The notes: a model not told the origin generated them from the sequence alone. A stretch of DNA of 64,000 nt from Streptomyces sp. I6 (GCA_003725745.1 RHDP01000001.1:5745501-5809500), one strand, 5' to 3'; positions 16,853 through 28,845 are shown, counted from the first letter of the stretch. Numbers and translations: made by a program.

Positions 16853-17488
16853 CATGTTCTCCCTGGTGCTCAAATGGCTACGCTGGGTAGTGGTCTGGGG
16901 TTGTTGGGCGTCTTGGCGAGAGGGCGAGGTCGGGCTCACCTGTCGGTGGTGATCTCGTCAGGGGTTCCGGAGGGTCTGCGCACGGGGTTCATCCGCGGCG
17001 GGCGGTGTCTCACCGGCCAGGGCCTCCTGAGGCCGCCCGTTTGATCGTCACACTCGGGATTCGGGGAGCGGCCCTGAGCGGATTGGTGGATTACCGTGAC
17101 CGATGAGACGTCACCCTTCGGTGCACGGTCCGACGGGAGTTCGAAGGCATGTCCTGCGGATGGCATGGCACCAGCCGCCCGTGACGCGGGAGGCCGCCGG
17201 GGACCAGGGGCCGGGGCAGCCTGCGGAACGCCCGTCTCATGACGATGGCTCACCTCAGGGCCGTCCGGCCAGGACGTCAGCGCCCGAACACGGGCTGTGC
17301 TCCCGGGCATCATGGCCACGGGCTCGGGTGCTCATGTCCGCCTGGGTGAAGGCGTTGCTGACCGTCCTCCAACGTGCTTCGTACCGGGTGATGCGGATCA
17401 GGCGGGGGCGGGGCAGTCGCGGCTGTGAGGATGCGGACGGCTCGCCGTCACCTTGTTCGGACGGCTCGCTGTCACCTTGTTCGGACCG
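16853..17488. repeat. Gene-free spacer with a 24-base tandem repeat
   Basis: No gene was recognised in 636 bases between the fasciclin start and the molybdoenzyme stop. Two near-identical 24-base units (ggacggctcgccgtcacc, then ttgttc) lie at 17436-17459 and 17460-17483, just beyond the molybdoenzyme stop. Confidence 0.5.
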
Positions 17489-19062
17489 TCAGGTCACGGT
17501 CACGACGACGCTGTGCCAGCCGGTGGCACCGTCGGGGATGGTACGGGCGCGCTGTTCTGTCTGGATCTCGCCCGTGCGGTCGGTGGCGCGCACGGTGAGG
17601 GTGTGGGTGCCGGGGGTGGCTTTCCAGGCGAGGGACCACTGGCGCCAGGTGTCGGTGGTGTGTTCGGCCGCCAGGTCCGCCGGCCGCCATGGGCCGTCGT
17701 CGACTCGTACGTCGACGCGGTCGATACCCCGGTGCTGGGCCCAGGCGACTCCGGCGATCATGACGGTGCCGGGTGCCGGGCGTGCGAAGGGCCGGGGGTG
17801 TCGATGCGGGACTGCGTCTTGACGGGAGCCTTACGGGCCCACTTCCGCTTCACCCAGTAGGGGTCGTCGGCGTCGAAGGTGGTGAGTTCGATGTCCTCGA
17901 TCCACTTGCAGGCGGAGACGTACCCGTAGAGGCCGGGGACGACCATCCGGACCGGGAAGCCGTGGTCGAAGGGCAGTGGTTCGCCGTTCATCCCGATGGC
18001 GAGCATGGCGTCCCGGCCGTCCATGACGTCCTCTACGGGGGTGCCGAGGGTCATGCCGTCGACGGACCGGGCCACCAACTGGTCGGCGGGGCCCCCGCGC
18101 GATGGCGGCCGGATTCCTGCCTGCCGGAGCAGGTCTGCCAGGCGTACGCCGATCCAGCGTGCGGTGCCGGCATAGGGGCCGCCGACCTCGTTGGACACGC
18201 ATGTCAAGGTGATGTCGCGCTCGATCAGTTCGCCTTCCAGCAGGTCCTGGAAGGTGAGGGTGAGCGGGCGGGTGACGCCCGTGCCGTGGATCTCGAGGCG
18301 CCATGCCGTGGCGTCGATCTCGGGTACGACGAGTGCGGTGTCGACGCGGTAGAAGTCCTTGTTCGGGGTGGTGAACGGCAGCATTCCGGGAAGGCGCAGT
18401 GCGGTACGGGAAGTGATTGCGGGGGCTGGTGACCCGGGGGCAGGCAGGGTGACAGCCGCGCGTGCCCCGGCAGCGTCACCGGTCCGGGCTGCGGTCAGCC
18501 CCCGTCCCAGGGCCCCCGCTCCGGCGGAGGCGGCGGCTGCCGCAGACGCGGCGATCAGGAAGCCTCGGCGGTCCCAGTCGTCCGGTCCGTGCGGCGCCAC
18601 CCCGTTGCCGGGGCCGGTGAGACGCCCGGACAGGACGTACAGCACCGCGGCACCGGCAAGCGCCCCCACGGCCGACGGTAGGACGTCGGTCCACGACGCC
18701 GAGTCCGGGCGCCTGAGCGCGGCAAGCGCTCCGATCACACCGAAGGCCAGGACTCCGAGTGCACCAGCCCGCCGGTGGCGCAGGGCCAGCAAACCAAGGG
18801 CCACGGCGCACAGTGCCAGCACCGTGAGGATGCCCGCCTGCAGCACGAGTTTGTCGTTGGTGCCGAAGTTGCGGACCGCCCAGTCCTTCAGCGGTGCCGG
18901 GGTGAGGTCGATCGACGCGCCCCCGACCACGACCACGGGACTGGCCCCCGGTCGTGTGAGCGCTGCCCCGAGTTCGGCCACTGCGAGCGAGGAGAACGCC
19001 GCCAGCAGGGCGCCGGCGCCCGCAAGCGCCCCACGGATGAGAAATGCCCGGTTGGTGGTCAC
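17489..19062 (-). CDS. Membrane-anchored sulfite-oxidase-family molybdopterin oxidoreductase (frameshifted)
   Basis: The protein has about 524 residues. Four N-terminal helices (residues 1-165) are followed by WDRRGFLIAASAAAAAS, a Tat-like segment, then the oxidoreductase domain outside the membrane. DITLTCVSNEVGGPYAGTAR holds the conserved cysteine that ligates molybdenum, and GLYGYVSACKWIEDIEL is typical of the family. After IDTPGP the frame breaks at the ccc run (ggg on the plus strand) near 17783-17790. One added base continues into the Mo-cofactor dimerisation domain (VAWAQHRGIDRVDVRVDDG) to the stop at 17489. GTG 19062 (MTTNRAFLIRG) was chosen because the frame upstream has no family sequence. 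The substrate is unknown. Confidence 0.9.
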
Positions 19063-19431
19063 ACCGGTTCTTCGCGGCGATGCGTCCACCGGCTTGGAAC
19101 CGGCGTCGTCGGCAGGCGCAGCTACCCGGTAGGGGTAGCGGTCAGGTCCCCTCCACAGGGGGGCCGGCAGGCGCGAGCAGCCGGGCCCGCCGGCCCGCCG
19201 CGGCCCGGACCACGCCGGGCACGGTCGTGCCTCCGGGACGCGGGTGACCCATCCGCTGAACCGGCCGTGGCGAAGTAGGGACGGGGAGGCACGGCGCCGC
19301 CTAGCACATGACTCAGAGAACAACCTATTTCTCAGCATTGGTCACCAAAGGGCCGGCATGCAATGGAAGCATCCCGTCGGACACGAGAGCTGCCCGTATG
19401 CGGCAGTCCAGCAGCGATGAGAGGGAACCCG

Positions 19432-20016
19432 TTGAGTGAACCCGCTTCTTCCGGCCCGTCGCACCCGGCTGAACCGAGACTGGACGAGACCATGCGGCGA
19501 GTCGCGTGCGGCGACAAGGAAGCCTTCACGGCCCTCTACGACGCCGTCGTCGACACCGTGTTCGGGATCGTTCTCAAGGTCGTGCGCGATCGAGCCCAGT
19601 CCGAAGAGGTCGCGCAGGAGGTCATGATCGACCTCTGGCGGCGTGCTCCTCGCTACGACCCGGGTAAGGGCAGTGTCCACGCCTGGGCCGCGATGCTCGC
19701 TCACCGCCGTGCCGTGGACCGGGTCCGCTCGGCCGAAGCCGCCGCCCATCGCGACCACGATCACGCCGTGCGCGACCACCAACGTCCCTACGACGATGTC
19801 GCCGAGCGAGTCGAGAGCCGGCTGCAGAGCCAGCAGGTGCGCCGCTGCATGAAGCAGCTCACCGACATCCAGCGGCAGGCTGTCACGCTCGCCTACTACC
19901 AGGGGCTGACCTACCGGGAAGTCGCCCAGACCCTCGGCACACCACTTCCGACGGTCAAGACACGCATGCGCGACGGGCTCATCCGGCTTCGCGACTGCAT
20001 GGGGGTGACCGCATGA
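19432..20016 (+). CDS. sigK: ECF RNA polymerase sigma factor, SigK type
   Basis: The protein has about 194 residues with both ECF regions. Sigma-2 is ALYDAVVDTVFGIVLKVV then AQSEEVAQEVMIDLWRRAP, and sigma-4 is LTYREVAQTLGTPLPTVKTR then MRDGLIRLRD. Sequence and gene order match SigK, released when its membrane anti-sigma factor is inactivated. The next gene overlaps by 4 bases and encodes that partner. TTG 19432 is preferred because GAGGGA sits 5 bases upstream; ATG 19417 and ATG 19363 are in-frame alternatives. Likely targets include the divergent molybdoenzyme and fasciclin genes, by analogy with mycobacteria. Confidence 0.88.
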   Translation: MSEPASSGPSHPAEPRLDETMRRVACGDKEAFTALYDAVVDTVFGIVLKVVRDRAQSEEVAQEVMIDLWRRAPRYDPGKGSVHAWAAMLAHRRAVDRVRSAEAAAHRDHDHAVRDHQRPYDDVAERVESRLQSQQVRRCMKQLTDIQRQAVTLAYYQGLTYREVAQTLGTPLPTVKTRMRDGLIRLRDCMGVTA

Positions 20017-20776
20017 GAGTCCACGAGGAACTCCACAGCCTCACCGGCGCCTACGCCCTCGACGCGCTTCCACGCGCCGAACACGGTGCGGTCGAGGCCC
20101 ACCTCGCGCATTGCGCGCCGTGCCGGGACGAGGTGGCGGGGTTCTCCGCCACCGCCGGCCGCCTCGCCGCAGCGGTGAGTACCCCTGCCCCGCGTGGCAT
20201 GAGGGAATCGGTCCTGCACGGCATCGACTCCGTGCGCCAGATGCCCCCACGCATGTCCGCGACGGACCAGCCCGTCACATCGATCCTTTCCGCGATGCGC
20301 AGGAGCGGCACCCTCCTCGTCGCCGCGAGCCTCGTCGCCGCAAGCCTGGTTGCCACCGTGACCCTCGCCGGTGTCGCGGCCTGGCAGCACCGGCAGAGCA
20401 CCGAGTCACAACGACAGGCGCAGCAGGCCGCCCGGCAACTCGAAGACCTGACCTCGGTCATGTCCGCCCCGACGCTCGCACCGTCCAGGGCCGCACGACG
20501 ATCGGCGCGACCACCGCGGTCGTCACGTCCAGGCAGCTGGGCAAGGCGGTGTTCGTCGGCACCGACCTCCCCAGGCCCGCGCCGGGCAAGACCTACCAGC
20601 TCTGGTACGAGGACCAGGGCACCATGCACCCGGCCGGACTGCTCGAACGCGACGGCGCCGTGGCCATCGAGGGCAACCTCGGTACGGCGACCGCCATCGG
20701 ACTCACCATCGAACCCGACGGCGGATCACCCCGGCCCACCAGCACACCACTGATGCTGCTCACGCTTCCCGCATGA
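20013..20776 (+). CDS. rskA: Membrane anti-sigma-K factor, RskA type (frameshifted)
   Basis: About 254 residues. The cytoplasmic N-terminus (LHSLTGAYALDALPRAE) is followed by HLAHCAPCRDEV, an HxxxCxxC zinc-anti-sigma motif near residues 30-37. One transmembrane helix (TLLVAASLVAASLVATVTLA, about 99-118) leads to an extracytoplasmic domain. The frame breaks at the cccc run near 20468-20471. One added C gives MSAPDARTVQGRTTIGATTA, and the RskA domain then continues as GKAVFVGTDLPRPAPGKTYQ and LWYEDQGTMHPAG to LTLPA and the stop. It binds SigK until regulated proteolysis removes it. Confidence 0.88.
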
Positions 20777-21101
20777 CCGGACGCACTGCGCGGCAACCCG
20801 CGGTACCCGATCGCCGTCGCGGTCGCCCCGGGTGCGGTCTCCGCCAGGGCGAGGCAGTCGGCCTCTCCCCGGAAGACGTCCGCGCCACCCGTTCCTGCTA
20901 CGTCGCGCAGCCGATACGCCGATTGAGGGTGGCTGCGCGGGGAGACGTGGAACAGGGGCGGCGCGGGAGAAGCGCAGTGGGCAGCCGCTCGGCGCATCCT
21001 CCCCGGATTCCCCCAGAGGGCCGGAACGGCCGTGCCGCGGCGTTCGCCGAGACGCATGTGGCCGATGTGGCCGATGTGGCGGACGGCGTCCGGCCCGGTC
21101 C
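20777..21101. other. Gene-free spacer between rskA and corA
   Basis: No gene was recognised in these 325 bases between convergent genes. A short duplicated stretch of gccgatgtg units lies at 21059-21080. Confidence 0.35.
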
Positions 21102-22260
21102 CTACAACCAGTCCCGCCGCTTGAAGACGAAGTAGAGGGTGAGGCACACCCCGGCCATCAGCAGGATCGCGAAGGGTAGCCGAACCCCCAGTGCAGCTCC
21201 GGCATGTTCTGGAAGTTCATGCCGTAGATGGTTCCCACCAGTGTGGGTGCGAAGAGGATGGCCGCCCACGCCGAGATCTTCTTGATCTCCTCGTTCTGCT
21301 CGAAGCCCGCCTCCGCCAGCGCCCGCATCTCCGCGTTCTGCTGCTGGGTGACCAGGGTCGCGTTCACCGTCAGGATGTCCGCCAGGGCCTGCCGGAAGCC
21401 GTCGACGCGCTCGCTGATGTGGGTGACATGGTCGGCGACGTCGCGGAGGTACCGCTGGAGCTCCTCGTCCGTGCCGTACTTGGCGAAGCCCGCCATCAGG
21501 CCGTGCAGCATGCCGACCAGCGGCCGGGTCGCGCGCTGGAACTCGACCATCTCGCGGGAGAGTTCGTAGATACGGCGGGACACCGCGGGATCGCCGCCGA
21601 AGACCTCCGTCTCGATCTCGTCGATGTCGTTCTGCACACCGGCGACGACGGGCGCGTACCCGTCCACGACCGCGTCGAGGATGGCGTAGAGCACCGCCTC
21701 GGGCCCAGGGCGAGCAGCCCGGGATCGGTCTCCATACGGCGGCGTACGGCCGAGAGGTCCGGGGCCGCTCCGTGGCGGACCGTGATCACGAAGTCGCGGC
21801 CGACGAAGACGTGCAGCTCGCCGAAGTCGACCTCCTCCAGGGCGTCGAGGTAGCGGGCGGCGCGGAGCACGACGAAGAGGGTCTCCCCGTACCGCTCCAG
21901 CTTGGACCGCTGATGCGCCTCCATGGCGTCCTCGACGGCCAGTTCATGCAGGTCGAACTCCTCCGCCAGGGCACGCAGCTCCGCCTCGGTCGGCCGGTGG
22001 AGACCGATCCACGCCATGCCGGCCGGGTCCTCCCGGAGCAGGCGGAAGGTCTCCGCGAGCGACGAAGGAGACGAGACCCGGCGGCCGTCGCGGTAGAGCG
22101 CCGCTTGGACGATACTGCGCTGGTCCTGCCCCGTACGGGTCTGCTCGGGCGGGGCGGGCGCAGCGGGCTCCGGAGACCTGGGCGGGGAGGCGGCGGGGGA
22201 GACGCGGCGGCGCCAGGAGTTCCTTTTCGAGGCCGGGGTGGAACGGCTTCGTCGGGGCAT
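21102..22260 (-). CDS. corA: CorA-family Mg2+/Co2+ channel (two frameshifts)
   Basis: CorA forms a pentameric divalent-cation channel in the membrane. The N-terminal cytoplasmic domain includes [40 protein letters not shown] and [20 protein letters not shown]. After ALGP the frame breaks at a ccc run near 21708-21711 (plus-strand numbering). It resumes as [17 protein letters not shown] through the long stalk helix to the signature [19 protein letters not shown] second missing base near 21174 restores [20 protein letters not shown] and the stop at 21102. The joined length is about 386 residues. The first 45 residues are Arg/Pro-rich and variable. Confidence 0.92.
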
Positions 22261-23082
22261 CCCGGGTCACCTCCCGTGCGAGCGAGGCGCACGCTGCGCT
22301 TCCGCGTGCACATCCCTGTACCCGCGTTCACGCCGTGTACATGCGTTCCTGATCGGCACGGGCAGGATATCGGGGCTCACCGTCGGCGGCATGGTGGGCG
22401 GCGAGGCTGCCGGTGCGCCGGGGGCGTGTGCGCGCCCTCTCGGCTCGGGGAGGGGCGCCGCGGCACCGTCCGGGGTCCCGCACGGCCGCCGCACGGTCAC
22501 GATCCGTTCCGCGATCCACACCCGCAGTGGTCGGCCGCGGTGCGCACGGCGGACCCACCCCGCGGCCTGCGCACGGCCGGGCCGCCCCGGGGGAACCGCG
22601 GCTGCTCGCGACGCGGCCCGGCGGGTTCGCGCCGCGTCCGCGGCAGCCGGACGCGGTGTCGCCGGGCGTGCGGGAGCCGTGGTTCCGGACCCTCCCGATC
22701 ACACGCCCCCGGAGGGGGGAGGAGCACCCCATGCGGGGGTACCAAGAGGTGAGCCGCTGATTGCACGATGCTCGTGAGCGGTCCCGCGGCGAGGGAGGAC
22801 GGATGGCGTGTGGTGACGAGACGGCGCGCTTCCGGGCGCCCCCGGACTGCCTGCCCCGGCACCGGGAGGACCGCGAGGCGGCGTACGGGGGCTTCGCCCG
22901 GCCCCGCCCCGAGCGGTCCGACCCGGCGCTGGGCCGGGCCGATCCGATCGCCGGTGGCGACCGCCCGGTGCCGAACATCGCCGGGGACCGCGGGCTGACA
23001 GGGGGCGGGCCCTGAACGGCCCGTCGGCTCGGGCAGCCGCGGGCAGCCACCACGATGTCCTACAGAGGAGCAGGGGAGAGCG
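22261..23082. other. 822-base gene-free region
   Basis: No coding region with recognisable motifs was found on either strand. Open frames here are shadows without ribosome-binding sites. The final 20 bases (AGAGGAGCAGGGGAGAG) carry the ribosome-binding site of the acyl-CoA ligase. Confidence 0.4.
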
Positions 23083-24623
23083 ATGCGCGTTCCGATGACG
23101 ATTGCCGACTTCCTGGACCGGGCGACGCTGGGTTTCGCCGCCAGTCCCGCGGTGATCGACGAGCCGAGCCAGCCGGCGCCGCCGGTACCGGTGTCGACGT
23201 ACGGGCGACTGGGTGAGCGGGTGCGGGCCTGGCAGGCGGGCCTGGACGCGCTGGGGGTGGGGGAGGGCGAGCGGGTGGCGGTGGTCAGCCACAACTCGGC
23301 CCGTCTTCTGGAGCTGCTGTTCGCGGTGCCGATGAGCGGCCGGATCTGCGTGCCCGTCAACTTCCGTCTGAAGGCCGAGGAGATCGCGTACGTGGTGCGG
23401 CAGAGCGGTGCCTCGGTGCTGCTGGTCGATCCCGAGGTCCAGGAGGCGGTGGAGGGCATCAAGACGGACCACGGCTTCGTGCTGGGGAGGAGACGGAGAG
23501 CGAACTGATGAGGTTCGGCGTGGAACCGCGCCCGTGGGCGCATCCGGACGAGGACGCCACCGCGACGATCAACTACACCTCCGGAACGACGGCCCGTCCC
23601 AAGGGGGTCCAGCTCACACACCGCAACATCTGGGTGAACGGTCTGACCTTCGGCCTGCACACGCGGGCGTGGGAGCGGGACGTGTACATGCACACGCTGC
23701 CGATGTTCCACTGCAACGGCTGGGGCATGCCCTTCGTGATGGCCGGGCTCGGCGTGAAGCAGGTGGTGCTGCGCAAGGTCGACGGGGCGGAGATCCTGCG
23801 CCGGGTGGACGAGCACGGGGTGACGCTGATGTGCGGTGCCCCGGCGGTGTGGAACGCGGTGCTGGACGCGGCGAAGGACCGGCGGGGCGGAGTCCCGGGG
23901 CGCGATCGCGTACGGATCGTGTGTGCGGGTGCGCCTCCGCCCAGCCGGATGATCCAGCGGGTCGAGGAGGAGCTGGGCTGGGAGTTTACGCAGATCTACG
24001 GTTTGACGGAGACGTCACCGGTGCTGACCTTCAACCGCGCGCGGCCGGAGGACGCGGAGCTGCCGGCCGAGGAGCGGGCACGCAGACTGTCGCGGGCGGG
24101 GGTGCCCGCGCTCGGTGTGAGGCTTCGAGTCGCGGATTCGGGCGAGGTGCTGGCCCGCTCGAACGTGGTCCTGGACGGCTACTGGGAGAAGCCGGAGGAG
24201 ACGGCGGCGGCGCTGGAGGACGGCTGGTTCCGCACCGGGGACGGTGGCTCGATCGATGAGGAGGACGGGCATCTGACGATCTCCGACAGAAAGAAGGACG
24301 TGATCATCACCGGTGGTGAGAACGTGTCGTCGATCGAGGTGGAGGACACCATCTTCGGCCATCCGGCGGTGGCGGAGGTCGCGGTCATCGGGGTGCCGGA
24401 TGCGAAATGGGGCGAGACGATCAAGGCACTGGTGGTGCCGGCCGAGGGCGCGGCGGTGAGCGAGGCGGAGATCATCGCGTACTGCAAGGAGCGGATGGCA
24501 GGGTACAAGGCGCCGACGAGTGTGGAGTTCCGGGACGCGATCCCGCGGACGGCGACGGGCAAGATCCAGAAGTTCAGGCTGAGGGAGCCGTACTGGGCCG
24601 GCAGCGACCGGGGGGTCAACTGA
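23083..24623 (+). CDS. Fatty acyl-CoA synthetase-like AMP-dependent ligase (frameshifted)
   Basis: The protein has about 513 residues and belongs to the ANL superfamily, which activates carboxylates as adenylates and then as CoA thioesters. Motifs in order are the P-loop INYTSGTTARPKGVQLTH, MFHCNGWGMPF, QIYGLTETSPV, DGWFRTGDGGSIDEEDG, the hinge SDRKKDVIITGGENVSSIEV and the catalytic lysine in TATGKIQKFRLRE. The frame breaks at the gggg run near 23485-23488; one added G gives GEETESELMRFGVEPRPW. ATG 23083 follows CAGGGGAGAGCG. A medium- or long-chain fatty-acid substrate is inferred from family resemblance only. Confidence 0.92.
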
Positions 24624-24943
24624 AAAAGGGGCGGACCTTGACCGGTGGTGGCTCATGCCGCCCCGGACGCCTCCGCCGCCGGAGGCGATCCCCCGGCCCT
24701 CGCCCGGTCGGGCCCCCCGCCCGGCCGTCCCTGACCTGACCTGACCCGACCTGACCCGACCGGTCGGCGCCCCGACCCGCCGGGGTTGGCCGTACCGCAG
24801 CCCGGCGTTGTGCTCGCGGGGGGCTCGGACCGGTCGCAGGCACCGCACCCCCGCTTCCCGTCCGAAGACAGGCCGTCCGGCCACCCGCGGTCCGCAGTGA
24901 CCGGGTCAGATCGGACGGGTCAGATCGGAGTCAGAGCGTCGGG
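24624..24943. repeat. Spacer with ctgac/cccgac pentamer repeats
   Basis: No gene was seen. Near 24730-24761 there is a run of cctgacctgacctgaccc-like 5-base repeats, and near 24900-24930 a gggtcagatcgg repeat. They lie between the acyl-CoA ligase and the convergent GNAT gene. Confidence 0.5.
24668..24687 (+). terminator. Short hairpin after acyl-CoA ligase
   Basis: A 7-bp stem (cgcctcc, gccgcc loop, ggaggcg) begins 45 bases after the ligase stop. It is a modest candidate terminator. Confidence 0.4.
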
Positions 24944-25450
24944 TCAGAGCGGGCGGCGCATGCAGGTACGGGGCCAGCGGTCGAGCCCGTGCGCGGCCTC
25001 CGCCTTCAGGATGTTCCGCAGACTCTCGGTGAGTTCGTCCTCGCCGAGGGCGCGGAAGCCGATTCGGGTGTAGTACGGAGCGTTCCAGGGCACGTCGGTG
25101 AACGTGGTCAGGGTCAGCGCGCTCAGGCCCCCGGCCCTGGCCGCCGCCGCCAGATGGCCGATCAGTTCCCGGCCGAGTCCGCGCCGTGCGAAGTCCGGAT
25201 GGACGGACAACTGCTCGATGTGGGCGGCACCGTCCACGGGCTCGGTGAGCAGATACGCCACGAGCCGGCCGTCACCCGCATCCGTCACCCACAGTCCGCC
25301 GGACCTCCGGTACCGCTCCAGTTCGTCGAGCGGCGGGGGATCGTCGTCCGCGACCGCGGCCATGCCGAGGGAGCGGAAGGGCTCACCGGCGGCTCGCTCG
25401 ATGTCCTGGACGAGCGGTAGCTCGCATGCTTCGGCCGACCGTATGCGCAT
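24944..25450 (-). CDS. GNAT-family N-acetyltransferase
   Basis: This 168-residue acetyltransferase has the acetyl-CoA-binding signature HIEQLSVHPDFARRGLGREL (motif A, RRGLGRE) near residues 80-100 and the C-terminal VPWNAPYYTRIGFRALGEDE (motif B, with tyrosine). Such single-domain GNATs transfer acetyl groups to small amines or protein N-termini; the substrate cannot be read from sequence. ATG 25450 (MRIRSAEA) was chosen because the frame beyond it is not conserved-like. It is transcribed convergently with the acyl-CoA ligase. Confidence 0.88.
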   Translation of the reverse strand: MRIRSAEACELPLVQDIERAAGEPFRSLGMAAVADDDPPPLDELERYRRSGGLWVTDAGDGRLVAYLLTEPVDGAAHIEQLSVHPDFARRGLGRELIGHLAAAARAGGLSALTLTTFTDVPWNAPYYTRIGFRALGEDELTESLRNILKAEAAHGLDRWPRTCMRRPL

Positions 25451-25857
25451 ACGGGGGAGTATGGCGCACGGCCCGGCCGGACGGCCGCCTTCCCGTACTT
25501 CCCGCACCTCCGGTGCTTCCCGTGCTAGGGCTTCCCGCGCCTCCGGTGCTTCCCGCGCTATCCGCGCTATCCGCGCTATCCGCGCTATCCGCGCTATCCG
25601 CGCTATCCGCGCTATCCGCGCTATCCGCGCTATCCGCGCTATCCGCGCTATCCGCGCTACTCCGTCCTATCCGTGCCTCCCACGAGGCCCGGGGCCACTC
25701 TCCGTGCGGTACCACGGCCTCACCAGGCCCTTACGGCCGCAGGACGGCCCTCGGGGTCCGCGGCCGGGAGTGGGCCCCTCGGGGTGCCCGGCCGGAGACC
25801 CCCCGGGCCTCTCCGCCGGGTCCGGTCCTCGGCGCCGCCGGACGAGGTCCGGCCCGG
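25451..25857. other. Spacer around the 9-base repeat array
   Basis: No gene was recognised in these 407 bases between the GNAT start and the stop of the zinc-ribbon protein. A 9-base tandem repeat occupies the middle and is listed separately. Confidence 0.4.
25555..25653. repeat. 9-base tandem repeat, 11 copies
   Basis: Eleven exact head-to-tail copies of gcgctatcc run from 25555 to 25653 and are followed by degenerate copies to about 25675. The period is a multiple of three, so every frame is open through it. Related units (cctccggtgctt) occur just before. It is not a CRISPR: there are no spacers. Confidence 0.95.
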
Positions 25858-26757
25858 TCAGGCGCCGCTGGAGGCCAGGTCCTTCGCCGGGCCGTTCACC
25901 GGCTCGGCGGCGCCCGTGAGGTCCATGACGAACAGCGGGACCCCGAGGCCGTCCGCCCGAGCGCGGGCGTCGGCCGAGTAGCCGGCGAGGGAGAAGAGGA
26001 CGCTCCTGGCGGAGGAGCTCAGTCCGCTCAGCCAGAGGCACTCCACGGCGCGCAGGGTCACGGGCCGGGTGGTGGGGTCCACCTGGGCGACCAGGCCCAG
26101 GGCGCGCAGATCGATGCCGGACGCGGTCCGTTCCTCGGGCTGGACGACCTCCTGGAAGCCCAGCCAGCGCAGATACCGTGCCGCGGCGGTCACCGCGTCG
26201 CGTGCCGCGCGGATCGGGACGGGGCGGAAGGCGGGACGGGAGACCGCGGGCGGTGGCGCGGAGAAGGGGTAGTCCTCCTCAGGCCCGTCGGAGCCGTACG
26301 GCAGCAGGGCCTCCTCCGGTGCGGCGACCGGATCGGCCGGGCCGGCGTCCTGTTGACCGAACGAGGCCGAGCCGGTGGTGCCCGGCCCGCCTGCCGCGCC
26401 GGTCCCGGAGGCTGCGAAGGAGCCGTCGGCGCCCGCGGCGGTGGTGGTGGTCCGGTGGTGCGCCGCCGCCCCGGCCGACGTCTCCGGCATCGCGGTCACC
26501 GGCCGCACCGGGATCCGCAGCACCGTCCCGCAGGGGCAGCCGAGCTCCGGCTGCGGCCACTGGTCCTGCCGTCCGCACGCCGTACAGCGCACGGTGACCC
26601 AGTCGTCGGTCCAGGTGCGGTGGCGGATCGGTTCGGCGGGAGCCCCCTGCAGCAGGGGCGGGGCGAGCGGTGCGCCGCAGGCACAGGGATAGACGGGCGA
26701 CGCGAAGGTGTGCGCGCGGCGGCACACCGGACAGCGCACCGGTACGTGATCTGCCAT
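25858..26757 (-). CDS. Zinc-ribbon protein with a C-terminal Mrr/restriction-endonuclease-like domain
   Basis: About 299 residues. The N-terminus carries four cysteine knuckles (CPVC, CACG, CTACG, CPCG) in the first 85 residues, which form two zinc ribbons. A Gly/Ala/Thr-rich linker follows. The C-terminal third (AARYLRWLGFQEVV, then GIDLRALGLVAQVD, then ARSVLFSLAGYSADARARAD) resembles Mrr-type PD-(D/E)xK nucleases. The expected catalytic lysine after VAQV is aspartate, so nuclease activity is doubtful. ATG 26757 (MADHVPVRC) was chosen because AGGGGGACGGAC lies upstream. The gene is divergent from gcl. Its cellular role is unknown. Confidence 0.7.
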   Translation of the reverse strand: MADHVPVRCPVCRRAHTFASPVYPCACGAPLAPPLLQGAPAEPIRHRTWTDDWVTVRCTACGRQDQWPQPELGCPCGTVLRIPVRPVTAMPETSAGAAAHHRTTTTAAGADGSFAASGTGAAGGPGTTGSASFGQQDAGPADPVAAPEEALLPYGSDGPEEDYPFSAPPPAVSRPAFRPVPIRAARDAVTAAARYLRWLGFQEVVQPEERTASGIDLRALGLVAQVDPTTRPVTLRAVECLWLSGLSSSARSVLFSLAGYSADARARADGLGVPLFVMDLTGAAEPVNGPAKDLASSGA

Positions 26758-26889
26758 GTCCGTCCCCCTCCGGCGCTTCCGGGCACGCCTGACCTCCATC
26801 GTCCACCAACCGCGACACCAGGGGGAGGGACTTCGGCCATCGGCGGCCCGTCCTTCCCTTGACGCCTTCCGGCACGCCGCCTACATTAC

Positions 26890-26925
26890 TTCCGAATAGT
26901 AGAAAATAACTTCCGCGATACGGAA
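26890..26925 (+). promoter_or_regulatory. Tandem operator upstream of gcl
   Basis: Two 15-base sites, ttccgaatagtagaa (26890-26904) and ttccgcgatacggaa (26911-26925), follow the pattern TTCCG-N5-CGGAA. Their centres are 21 bp apart. The same pair with the same spacing precedes hyi at 52.1 kb. An IclR-type (AllR-like) glyoxylate-pathway regulator is the likely binder by inference. The sites lie 103-138 bases before the gcl start. Confidence 0.75.
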
Positions 26926-27027
26926 AGCAAAGGGGATCGCGGAAGACGATCAGGGAACCAGCACGGAATCGACGCTCTCAGGTGGCGCGACAGAGCCCGA
27001 TCCGCCAGGCCGAAGCAGGAGCACCCC

Positions 27028-28815
<1,788 letters not shown>

Positions 28816-28845
28816 CGCGGCTCTCCGGCACGCCGTGTCGCGAGG

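Noticed and set aside
17103-17822. 239-codon plus-strand frame over the molybdoenzyme C-terminus
   Set aside because: It runs antisense to the Mo-cofactor dimerisation domain and has no motif support.
22261-23082. Short Arg/Pro-rich frames between corA and the acyl-CoA ligase
   Set aside because: No ribosome-binding sites and no recognisable motifs; they occur in several frames at once as expected by chance at this G+C.
25555-25675. CRISPR-like look of the repeat array
   Set aside because: The 9-base units are contiguous with no spacers and no cas genes nearby, so it is a microsatellite.
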